64,000 nt of DNA, taken from Clostridiales bacterium (GTDB lineage Bacteria; Bacillota; Clostridia; Christensenellales; Aristaeellaceae). Both the position numbers and the translations under genes were made by a program. Below the pieces are notes generated by a model. That model did no database searches. It had not been told where the DNA came from and saw nothing but the letters and a program-made list of their open reading frames with translations. Positions 1 through 7,192 of this stretch are shown here, piece after piece. How positions within the stretch are numbered: the first letter of the stretch is position 1; the number at the start of each line of letters is the position of its first letter. The stretch spans positions 62,001-126,000 of the forward strand of contig SVGM01000008.1 in the NCBI GenBank assembly GCA_015056365.1, written 5' to 3'.

Positions 1-41
1 GTTCTTTTCTTTGACTTAACTGTTTTGGAGATGAAAATCAC

Positions 42-593
42 TTGAGCAATATCTACGTATTTTCAGGGCCATGCGGCTGCGGCAAGTCAACCTTGGCTGA
101 TGCTTATGCCGATCATCTGATCCATCACGGCGAAAAACTACAAGTCTACGTGATCCATGGGGATGATTTCCACAAGGGCTTTGTCGAGACCGATCGACGG
201 GTAGGATCGTCTTGTCCGCAGTTCCTTTACTGGGCAGATATTCTGACATTCAACTGGGAATGTATACTGGATGTGACGCAAAAGGCACTGGACAGAAAAC
301 TGGATGTGATCATCGACTATGTGGTAGAAGATGAACTGCCGATGCTGGAAAATCTGGCAAGAAACAACCAGGCTAGGCTGTTCTATACCGTACTGACGAC
401 CTCAGAGGACGAATTAGTCACAAGGCTGACAAAGCGCGGCAGCAGTGACTTGATCGAGCGTTCCCTGTTTCTGAAAGCCAAGCTGGACAATGCGCCTGAA
501 AGCCAAAATCATCTTTACAACATCCGCGGTATGACAGTCGCGCAGGAGATCGCAGAGCTGGATATGACAAGATACGAGATTGTTGTACACTAA
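42..593 (+). CDS. Small P-loop NTPase / kinase-like protein
   Basis: A 183-residue protein that opens directly with a Walker A loop, GPCGCGKSTL, at about residues 9-18, followed by an HGDDFHKG segment of the kind that contacts substrate in small nucleoside or adenylylsulfate-type kinases. I infer a cytoplasmic ATP-dependent kinase or AAA-type small-molecule phosphotransferase; the substrate cannot be told. The start is a TTG: an in-frame stop at 12-14 leaves no ATG or GTG between it and the P-loop, and GGAG at 27-30 lies 11 bases upstream. An ATG at 31 is followed at once by a stop in its own frame. No operon partner is visible in the window, since the next gene has its own ribosome binding site 80 bases downstream. 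Confidence 0.8.
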   Translation: MSNIYVFSGPCGCGKSTLADAYADHLIHHGEKLQVYVIHGDDFHKGFVETDRRVGSSCPQFLYWADILTFNWECILDVTQKALDRKLDVIIDYVVEDELPMLENLARNNQARLFYTVLTTSEDELVTRLTKRGSSDLIERSLFLKAKLDNAPESQNHLYNIRGMTVAQEIAELDMTRYEIVVH

Positions 594-677
594 CGAAAAA
601 TTGAAACAATGCCAAAGAACACCCTTACTTTTCAATTCCTATTCTCCAAGTAAACAATTCTTGCTGAGGTGAATCGC

Positions 678-1193
678 ATGAAACGTACTCTGGCTACTCT
701 GTTCCTTCTTGTTGCTCTTGTTCTTTCCTGCTGTTTCCCGGCAATGGCCGAATCCGCCGGCGCTGCTTCCTTTACCGGCAATCAGCAAACGCTTTTTGAA
801 GCTGTCAAATGGAATGTTGATTTCCCCAAGAACGCACAGATCCTTCAGGCGACCGAATACCTGTGCAAGATCGATGATCTTCAGATGCATCTGCTGCTGG
901 CAGAGGTAACTCAAAACGAGAACATCGAGACCTTGTTTGGGAAGGGTTCCAGAATTTTGCTCATTGACCTTGAAAGCGGCGAGATCATTACCCATACCAA
1001 TTGTGTCTGGCCTGAAAGTTCCGATATTCACAGCAAAGAGGATGCGCTGAACATGCTTTTCAGCTGTTATTTCTCCTATTTGGAAGGCTATAACCCTTTT
1101 ATCTTTGCCGATCACGAGATCACTTTCCCCTTGACTCCGGAAGAGATCAGCGCCATCAACAGCGAGCTGAACCACTACTTTATGCCGCAGTAA
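678..1193 (+). CDS. Secreted protein of unknown function
   Basis: A 171-residue protein with a clear Sec signal peptide: basic MKRT, then a leucine-rich core, then AMA before a probable signal peptidase I cut near residue 24. The mature part is about 147 residues, mildly acidic and free of a second membrane segment, so it is probably released or loosely wall-associated. I recognise no family. ATG 678 is preferred over the in-frame GTG at 669 because the GAGG at 665-668 is well spaced for the ATG and would overlap the GTG. It ends just before a strong hairpin at 1219-1260, so it looks like a single-gene transcript or the end of a two-gene one. Confidence 0.75.
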   Translation: MKRTLATLFLLVALVLSCCFPAMAESAGAASFTGNQQTLFEAVKWNVDFPKNAQILQATEYLCKIDDLQMHLLLAEVTQNENIETLFGKGSRILLIDLESGEIITHTNCVWPESSDIHSKEDALNMLFSCYFSYLEGYNPFIFADHEITFPLTPEEISAINSELNHYFMPQ

Positions 1194-1218
1194 GCAGGTG
1201 GATCATTCGTGGCATCTA

Positions 1219-1260
1219 AAGCACAAGCGCCAGTTTCAGAAAAAACTGGCGCTTGTGCTT
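1219..1260. terminator. Bidirectional rho-independent terminator
   Basis: An inverted repeat with arms at about 1220-1236 and 1243-1260 (core AGCACAAGCGCCAGTTT) closes on a short A-rich loop. It lies between the plus-strand secreted-protein gene and the minus-strand TetR gene, whose stop is only 4 bases away, so it probably ends both transcripts. Confidence 0.8.
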
Positions 1261-1263
1261 ACT

Positions 1264-1836
1264 TCAACCGTTACTCGCTCTTCTGCGATACACAACTGTG
1301 GCAGCAAAATATTCTTCTTTAAGCATATCACTGAGATGTTCCGTGGTGAACACCGTCAATCCAGTTGCCTGCATGGTAGCAAGCCCGTGGATAAACACGC
1401 ACATGTGCTGATAAAAACGCTCCGCCTGTTCCCGGGTCAGGCCACTTGTGGTCATCAACGTCTTGATTGTCTCATCGTAACTCCGATCAAGGCGGAATTC
1501 CTCTTCTGCCGCGGTGCGCTGCCGCATAAACAGCAGCCGAAACAGCTGGGGCTCTTCACGGGCAAAAAGTAAATAGGCCATGGCTGCGGCCTGATCGGGC
1601 TGCCAGGCGCCGCTGCGCGTATCGGTGATATATCGCTGGCAGCACAGCTGTGCTTTCTTATACACTTCTGCTTTCAGTTTTTCCATATTTTCGAAGACGC
1701 GAAACAGCGGCTGCGTGGAAGAACCCATTTCCTTTGCCACTGCACGAGCGTTGATCGCTTCATAGCCGTCTTTTCTGGCAAGCTGGTAGGCGGCATTGAT
1801 GATACAGTCCCGATCAAATCGTATCTTTGGAGGCAC
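1264..1836 (-). CDS. TetR/AcrR-family transcriptional repressor
   Basis: A 190-residue regulator. The first 50 residues match the TetR helix-turn-helix domain (IINAAYQLARKDGYEAINAR, then VAKEMGSSTQPLFRVFENME), with the usual helical ligand-binding and dimerisation region after it. TetR proteins repress genes until they bind a small ligand; the ligand here is unknown. The start is a GTG, 8 bases after AAGGAG. No efflux pump or enzyme gene sits beside it: rplS is divergent and the convergent neighbour is the secreted unknown. The visible target is its own promoter, where a 7-bp inverted repeat covers the -35 to -10 region (1871-1899). Confidence 0.85.
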   Translation of the reverse strand: MPPKIRFDRDCIINAAYQLARKDGYEAINARAVAKEMGSSTQPLFRVFENMEKLKAEVYKKAQLCCQRYITDTRSGAWQPDQAAAMAYLLFAREEPQLFRLLFMRQRTAAEEEFRLDRSYDETIKTLMTTSGLTREQAERFYQHMCVFIHGLATMQATGLTVFTTEHLSDMLKEEYFAATVVYRRRASNG

Positions 1837-1870
1837 TTGTCTCTCTCCTTGTGTATCATGATAACCTCAG

Positions 1871-1901
1871 GACATTCTATCGAATTCATGCGGAATGTCA
1901 A
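1871..1901 (-). promoter_or_regulatory. Promoter and candidate operator of the TetR gene
   Basis: On the minus strand TTGACA (1896-1901), a 16-bp spacer and TAGAAT (1874-1879) form a good sigma-A promoter. A perfect inverted repeat, GACATTC / GAATGTC (1871-1877 and 1893-1899, 15-base gap), overlaps both boxes, as expected of an autoregulatory TetR operator. A second palindrome, TATCATGATA (1854-1863), lies in the leader. Confidence 0.6.
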
Positions 1902-1998
1902 TAGTCATTTGTAGTGTGAAAATGATCTGTTCTTTCCTTTATGGAAGACGAATAGTCAAAAATCTTTCCATTTCTTTTAAAATTTCTTTGTTTTTCAC

Positions 1999-2028
1999 TT
2001 GCATTTGCTTCAGTATTCATGCTATAAT
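1999..2028 (+). promoter_or_regulatory. Promoter of rplS
   Basis: TTGCAT (1999-2004), an 18-bp spacer and a perfect TATAAT (2023-2028). The transcript would carry a leader of about 65 bases before the rplS start, the place where L19 leader structures occur in Firmicutes. I cannot confirm a fold by eye. Confidence 0.7.
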
Positions 2029-2102
2029 AATCGCTGTGACATACGGACGGTCCTCTACTCATTTATGGGCACGAACGTCTACGAAGGAAGGAGGCCCATG
2101 AA

Positions 2103-2453
2103 ATGAGTGAGATCATTCGTTCCATCGAGAAGGCTCAGCTCCGCACCGATCTGCCCAAGTTTGGCATCGGTGACACCGTTCGCGTTTTCGTGAAGGTTGT
2201 TGAAGGCAGCCGCGAGCGTCTGCAGGCGTTTGAAGGTACTGTTATCGCCAAGCGCAACGGCAGCATCCGCGAAACGTTCACCGTACGCCGTGTTTCCTAC
2301 GGTATTGGTGTCGAGCGTACTTTCCCCCTGCATTCTCCCCGCGTTGATCACATCGATGTGATCCGTAAAGGTAAGGTGCGTCGTGCGAAGCTCTACTATC
2401 TGCGCAACCTGCAAGGTAAGGCTGCAAAGATCAAGGAGGCCAAGCGCGTCTAA
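2103..2453 (+). CDS. rplS: 50S ribosomal protein L19
   Basis: A 116-residue protein with the full length and conserved blocks of bacterial L19 ([20 protein letters not shown], then the [16 protein letters not shown] core, then a basic tail). L19 sits at the 30S-50S interface of the ribosome. The start ATG 2103 follows an ideal AAGGAGG (2087-2093); a three-codon mini-frame ATGAAATGA (2098-2106) overlaps the start codon. rplS usually lies with rpsP, rimM and trmD; here it stands alone with its own promoter and a hairpin just after the stop. Confidence 0.98.
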   Translation: MSEIIRSIEKAQLRTDLPKFGIGDTVRVFVKVVEGSRERLQAFEGTVIAKRNGSIRETFTVRRVSYGIGVERTFPLHSPRVDHIDVIRKGKVRRAKLYYLRNLQGKAAKIKEAKRV

Positions 2454-2467
2454 GGGCATTGTCCATC

Positions 2468-2496
2468 AGAGCCGTCCGCATGTCGGGCGGCTCTTT
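2468..2496 (+). terminator. Hairpin after rplS
   Basis: AGAGCCGTCCG / CGGGCGGCTCT (2468-2478 and 2484-2494) forms an 11-bp stem with one G-T pair and a 5-base loop. The U-tract is short (TTTGG), so termination may be partial. Confidence 0.6.
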
Positions 2497-2543
2497 GGCG
2501 TATACTGCAAAACATTGATCTTTTAGCATAAAGGAGTGCCAGC

Positions 2544-2849
2544 ATGGATCTGACCCGTAATGTGGAATGGCTGCTGAACAATATTGACCGCAAACCTTTC
2601 AAGCGCATTGCAAACCGCCTGCCTGAGATTCTGGACAGTTTCCTTCGCTATGACCTGCACTTTATGCGGGTAACCGGCGTACTTGACGAAAACGATCAGG
2701 AAGGGCAAAATGAATACGACGAAGACGAAGCCTTCGAGTTTATCTATGACGCCTATCTGTCCGACCATCCGCAGGACGGCGAAGACGAAGATATGATGAT
2801 CGCGTCACTGCTGAACGCCTATATGGAACTGCAGGCTGACTACGAGTGA
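2544..2849 (+). CDS. Small acidic protein of unknown function
   Basis: A 101-residue soluble protein without signal peptide or membrane segment. The first half is mixed and basic (VEWLLNNIDRKPFKRIANRL), while the second half is strongly acidic with runs such as EYDEDEAFEF and DGEDEDMM. AAGGAG is well placed before ATG 2544. I recognise no family. It lies 46 bases upstream of the zinc-ribbon membrane protein and is probably co-transcribed with it. Confidence 0.7.
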   Translation: MDLTRNVEWLLNNIDRKPFKRIANRLPEILDSFLRYDLHFMRVTGVLDENDQEGQNEYDEDEAFEFIYDAYLSDHPQDGEDEDMMIASLLNAYMELQADYE

Positions 2850-2895
2850 CCCATGACATTTCGCTGTCACGATTGCAAAAGGAGCTGCTGCGATT

Positions 2896-4842
2896 ATGAA
2901 ATGCCCCGGATGTGGAAAATGGAACCGCGCCAATCTGCCCCATTGTGTCTATTGCGGTATGGAGCTTCCTGATGATGCATACGGCATCAACGGTACGCCG
3001 GCATGGCAGCGCGACTTGAAAGACGGTGAAAAGCCAAAAAGCTACATTCGCGTCGACGAATACGGTTCCGCTGAAACCACGGACGATCCCCGTGATACCC
3101 TGGCGGACGATATGGCGCGCCTGAAAAATCGCAAAATCGCCGGCGAACAAAGGCAGCGCATGCTTCGCGAGAATGCGGTTGCCCGCGGCATGGCGCCTTC
3201 AGGACGTTCTGTACGTACCACCAGCAATCGCAGTACGTTTTTCTCCTCCTACGATGATAACCCGAACACCACGCTGCGTCCTGTCGCCCCAGAACTGGTG
3301 GAAAACACAAGCGATCAGCCCGGTGCGCGGCGCGTTTATTCCACCAAATACAGAACCACCTATGAAACTGATTCCCAGGCGTCGCTGTATCAGTATGCGC
3401 CCGTGAAAGAAAATCAAGATCTCCTGAAGCCGGATGAAAATCAGACGGTTTATGATGGCTATCAGGACTTCAGCGAGTATATCCCCGACAATCAGCCTTC
3501 CCAGCGCGGCTACACGCAGTTTTCCGGAAACACCTATGTCCATCACAAGCCTCGCAGAAACCGGGCTGCCAGATTCCTGCGCACACTGCTGCTGGTTGCG
3601 GTGCTGTGCGGACTGCTGGTGCTGGGCGCCTCCCTGCTGCCCAAGCTGCTCAATGCCAACAAGGATGACCACGTAGCGAAAGCCACCGTTACCCCCACCA
3701 TACGCGATGACCTGGCCACGCATACCATTACCATCCCGGGTGTGGACGACCAGCGCATCACCATCCGCGAATTGCATATGACAGCCATTGTTATTGGCGG
3801 CGTTGCTACCTTTGACATTCCCGATCATCTCTGGTATGAGGACTACCTGGACTACCTGCAGGAAAGCATGACCGTCACCGTATCCCCCTTTATTCTTTCC
3901 GATTCCGGTACGCAGACGCCCTTGGAGCAGATTACGTACGAAATTGATATTCCCCTCTCTCCCATCGATCTTAATACACCGGACAACCCGTATAAAGTGG
4001 TCAGTACTGCGCTGTATACCATTGAGTTTTTCGTACGCGAGGGCAGTACCGTCACCATCAACGGCGAGGACTACAGCGACCTGGTGAACACCGAAGGCGG
4101 TAAGGTAAGCTACAATGCCACCGTGCAGCCCATCGGCGAGAACAACTATGAGATCGTTGTCCGCAGCCAGTACTGCCGAGAAAACAGTATGACAGTAACC
4201 CTGTACCGCGAGAAACAGGAGATCCCGCTGGATCTTGCCTCCGATATCGGCAACACTTCCTCTGACAAGTCCCGTACCATGACCATCCGCGCAACCACCC
4301 TCCCCGGGGCCGTGGTCAAGGTGCTGTCTCCCCATACCGACCTGAACATTACCAATGCAGCGATCGATGGTTCGTTCTCGTTCCGCGCCGTGTTTGACAA
4401 GATCGGCGACAATACCATCGTAATCACCGCTGACTATCCGGGCAGAAAGCAGACGCGGGTCGAACACGTGGTGCATTATGTACCGAACATCGATGTATAT
4501 TCCCGCTCGGCATGGGATATCGTATCCCAGTATACCGACCTGATGGATCAAATGGAGCTGCGCAAAGCCAACTCCCAGATCTACGTCTGCAAAGGCGTGA
4601 TTACCTCCATTGAAACCACCAAACCGCAACGCGCCTATATGAATGTAGGTACAGAAGAAAGTCCGTTATTGGTTTATGTGGAAAATTCCTCCAAAACTCA
4701 ATGGGTAGAAGGCGAGAGCTATCGTCTGTATGGAGACGTTTATGGTATGTATAATCGCGTTCCCTGGCTGATTGTTCGCTACACTTACGGCCTGAATGAA
4801 TCCGCTCGTCTGCCTATTTCAACTTTTTCTCCAAAATTGTGA
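2896..4842 (+). CDS. Zinc-ribbon membrane protein with large extracellular region
   Basis: A 648-residue protein of unrecognised function in three parts. Residues 1-22 form a zinc ribbon (C3-x2-C6 and C17-x2-C20). Residues 23-225 are hydrophilic and low in predicted structure. One membrane helix at about 227-248 is followed by 400 residues that should lie outside the cell and look rich in beta strands, with repeated stretches such as VTINGEDY and FSFRAVFDKIGDNTIVITAD that resemble Ig-like or carboxypeptidase-regulatory folds. The topology therefore pairs a cytosolic metal-bound head with an extracytoplasmic sensor or adhesion-like region. AGGAG lies 11 bases before ATG 2896. It ends 20 bases before the promoter of the two-component operon. 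Confidence 0.85.
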   Translation: MKCPGCGKWNRANLPHCVYCGMELPDDAYGINGTPAWQRDLKDGEKPKSYIRVDEYGSAETTDDPRDTLADDMARLKNRKIAGEQRQRMLRENAVARGMAPSGRSVRTTSNRSTFFSSYDDNPNTTLRPVAPELVENTSDQPGARRVYSTKYRTTYETDSQASLYQYAPVKENQDLLKPDENQTVYDGYQDFSEYIPDNQPSQRGYTQFSGNTYVHHKPRRNRAARFLRTLLLVAVLCGLLVLGASLLPKLLNANKDDHVAKATVTPTIRDDLATHTITIPGVDDQRITIRELHMTAIVIGGVATFDIPDHLWYEDYLDYLQESMTVTVSPFILSDSGTQTPLEQITYEIDIPLSPIDLNTPDNPYKVVSTALYTIEFFVREGSTVTINGEDYSDLVNTEGGKVSYNATVQPIGENNYEIVVRSQYCRENSMTVTLYREKQEIPLDLASDIGNTSSDKSRTMTIRATTLPGAVVKVLSPHTDLNITNAAIDGSFSFRAVFDKIGDNTIVITADYPGRKQTRVEHVVHYVPNIDVYSRSAWDIVSQYTDLMDQMELRKANSQIYVCKGVITSIETTKPQRAYMNVGTEESPLLVYVENSSKTQWVEGESYRLYGDVYGMYNRVPWLIVRYTYGLNESARLPISTFSPKL

Positions 4843-4862
4843 ACAATTTGTTTCAAAACCTC

Positions 4863-4890
4863 TTGACTTTTTTACAATTCGCTTTACAAT
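4863..4890 (+). promoter_or_regulatory. Promoter of the two-component operon
   Basis: TTGACT (4863-4868), a 16-bp spacer and TACAAT (4885-4890), 66 bases before the response-regulator start. Confidence 0.6.
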
Positions 4891-4956
4891 GTAAATAGTT
4901 CGCAAAACAAACGAGCTTTTCGTGCTGCGAAGCAATTGAGGAAAGGAAAGAAGCCT

Positions 4957-5649
4957 ATGGCAAAGTGTATTCTCCTGGTAGACGACGAACCCCTCATTAT
5001 CAAGGGCTTAAAATATACGCTTGAACAGGAAGGCTTCGAGACTGACTCTGCCGCAGACGGTGAAGAAGCGCTTAACAAGTTTTTTGCAGGCCACTATGAT
5101 TTTATCCTGCTGGACGTGATGCTGCCCAAGATTGACGGCATCACTGTTTGCCAACGCATTCGTGAGCACAGCAATGTGCCCATCATCATGCTGACGGCCA
5201 AGGGCGAGCAAATCGATAAGATCCTTGGTTTGGAATACGGCGCGGACGATTACATGACCAAGCCGTTCAACATTCTCGAGGTAAAAGCCCGCATCAAGAC
5301 CATCCTGCGCCGTACCGCCGGTTCTGCACAGAATAACTCTCGCAAGACCATCCGGGTTCACGATATGGAGATCAATGTGGTCAATCGTTCCGTCACTCTG
5401 GGCGGCGAGGAAGTGCGTCTGACTGCAAAAGAGTTTGACCTGCTGCAAGTGTTTGTGAATAACCGCGGCGAGGTCTTCAGCCGTGACAAGCTGCTCAAGA
5501 CCGTTTGGAAGTATGACTACACCGGAGATGCGCGCACGGTGGATGTGCATATCCGCAGACTCCGCGAGAAGATCGAACGCAATCCTGCTCAGCCGGAGTT
5601 CATCTTCACCAAGTGGGGAGCTGGATACTATTTCACGGATAAAGATTAA
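4957..5649 (+). CDS. OmpR/PhoB-family response regulator
   Basis: A 230-residue regulator. The receiver domain (1-120) has the acidic pair D9/D10, the phospho-acceptor D53 in LLDVMLP, the MLTAK threonine and the switch lysine K102 in MTKPF. The winged-helix DNA-binding domain (about 130-228) ends in RTVDVHIRRLREKIE and WGAGYYF, typical of PhoB/WalR proteins. It should bind direct repeats as a dimer after phosphorylation by the kinase encoded next. ATG 4957 with GGAAAGGAA just before it is preferred to the upstream in-frame TTG 4936. Its stop overlaps the start region of the kinase, so the two are translationally coupled. Confidence 0.95.
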   Translation: MAKCILLVDDEPLIIKGLKYTLEQEGFETDSAADGEEALNKFFAGHYDFILLDVMLPKIDGITVCQRIREHSNVPIIMLTAKGEQIDKILGLEYGADDYMTKPFNILEVKARIKTILRRTAGSAQNNSRKTIRVHDMEINVVNRSVTLGGEEVRLTAKEFDLLQVFVNNRGEVFSRDKLLKTVWKYDYTGDARTVDVHIRRLREKIERNPAQPEFIFTKWGAGYYFTDKD

Positions 5650-7105
5650 CAATCCCTTTTCTTCCATTCGATGGAAGATCCTTCTCGTCTTCCTGCTCAT
5701 TGTAGGCGTCAGTTACTATGCGGTAGCGACATCTCTCATTGGGCTGGTAGGCGAGTCTTTGTTTGATGACCGCAAACGCCAGGAAAGGGTATCCACCGAC
5801 CAACTGGCAGCGGAAATCGAGCCCCTCTTTCTGGCAAACCAGACGGAGCAGCTTCACCAGAGACTGCAAGCCGCAGCCGGCGAATTAGGCTCACACCTGA
5901 TGGTTCTGGATCAAAACGGCAAAGTTCAGACAGACACGCTGTCCCAACGAAACGGAACCCGTCTTGAGATTCCTGAAGTTGTTGGGATTCTTTCCATGGG
6001 CAAAACAGAAGATTACGGCGTACATATGATCGCAGAAGGTACCTACCGAAACCTCCTGCTTTTTTGGCAACCCTATAACGAAGATGCCCAATGGATCAGC
6101 TACTGTACCGCTGCATTGGTAGATGGCGACAGCATAGCTGGCGTCCTTGTGCTTTGCTCCCCCATTCAGGATACGATGCAGCGCCTGTTTGCCCTGCAAA
6201 ACCGAATGGTGCTCTATTTTCTCATTGCCGCTGCTTTTGCTTTCCTGGTGGCGATGTTCTTCTCCCGCGTGATTACCCGTCCCATTGCCTCCCTGACCAG
6301 AAGCATCCAGCGCATGGGACACGGCGACCTGTCGGTGCGCGTGCCGGTAAAGGGCAGCGGCGAGCTGCGAAAGCTGTCTGAAACCTTCAACACCATGTCC
6401 GAAAAGCTGGAGATGCTTGACAAGAGCCGCAACCAGTTTGTTTCTAACGCCAGTCACGAATTAAAAACGCCTCTGGCGACCATGAAGATTCTTTTGGAAA
6501 ACATCATCTACCAGCCGGAAATGGATACGGAAATGCGTACGGAATTCCTCACTGACGTGAACAAAGAGATCGACCGTCTGAATTTGATCATCGGCGATCT
6601 GCTTACGCTGGTCAGTATGGACTCCAACACAATGCGACTGAACCGTACCAATTTCAGTCTCTCTCAATTGATCACCGATACTGCGCGCAGGCTTTCTCTG
6701 GTGGCAGAAAAGAACCATCAAGAATTGAAAATGTCTCTGAATGACCGCTGTGATATGTATGCCGATCAGGCCAAGCTGACGCAGGTGGTATACAACCTGA
6801 TGGAAAACGCAATGAAATATACTCAGGAAGGTGGTCAGATCCGCGTCCGACTGGTGCGTTCTGGGCGCGATGCCGTACTGACCATTTCCGATAACGGTCC
6901 GGGTATTCCCAAAGAAGACCAGGCGCATATCTTTGAGCGTTTCTATCGCGTGGATAAGGCACGCAGCCGTGAAACCGGCGGTACTGGTCTGGGCCTGAGC
7001 ATTGTTCACCAAATGGTGCTGATGCACGGCGGCAGCGTATCCGTAGAAAGCGAAGAAGGCGAAGGCACCACCTTTACGGTCGTGCTTCCCATCCACCAGG
7101 GATAA
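5630..7105 (+). CDS. Membrane sensor histidine kinase
   Basis: About 491 residues. TM1 (about 15-38), an extracytoplasmic sensor of 150 residues, TM2 (about 193-212), HAMP (about 213-265), HisKA with phospho-accepting H276 in SHELKTPL, and the HATPase_c N (NLMENAMKYT), G1 (DNGPGIP) and G2 (GTGLGLSIV) boxes. It resembles WalK/PhoR-type kinases. The start is uncertain. No ATG, GTG or TTG lies between 5543 and TM1; ATT 5630 has GGGGAG nine bases upstream and gives a normal short N-terminus, with CTG 5621 and ATT 5645 as alternatives. The ATG at 5543 (or 5483) would add shadow-like sequence and overlap the regulator gene by more than 100 bases. Confidence 0.9.
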   Translation: MSRIKINNPFSSIRWKILLVFLLIVGVSYYAVATSLIGLVGESLFDDRKRQERVSTDQLAAEIEPLFLANQTEQLHQRLQAAAGELGSHLMVLDQNGKVQTDTLSQRNGTRLEIPEVVGILSMGKTEDYGVHMIAEGTYRNLLLFWQPYNEDAQWISYCTAALVDGDSIAGVLVLCSPIQDTMQRLFALQNRMVLYFLIAAAFAFLVAMFFSRVITRPIASLTRSIQRMGHGDLSVRVPVKGSGELRKLSETFNTMSEKLEMLDKSRNQFVSNASHELKTPLATMKILLENIIYQPEMDTEMRTEFLTDVNKEIDRLNLIIGDLLTLVSMDSNTMRLNRTNFSLSQLITDTARRLSLVAEKNHQELKMSLNDRCDMYADQAKLTQVVYNLMENAMKYTQEGGQIRVRLVRSGRDAVLTISDNGPGIPKEDQAHIFERFYRVDKARSRETGGTGLGLSIVHQMVLMHGGSVSVESEEGEGTTFTVVLPIHQG

Positions 7106-7192
7106 GGAACAGAAATTCAACCATATCTTTCAGATTGTTACTGTCCGCTGCCTCTTTATCGCAGCCGGACCACGATATATTGGGAGGTTCCG

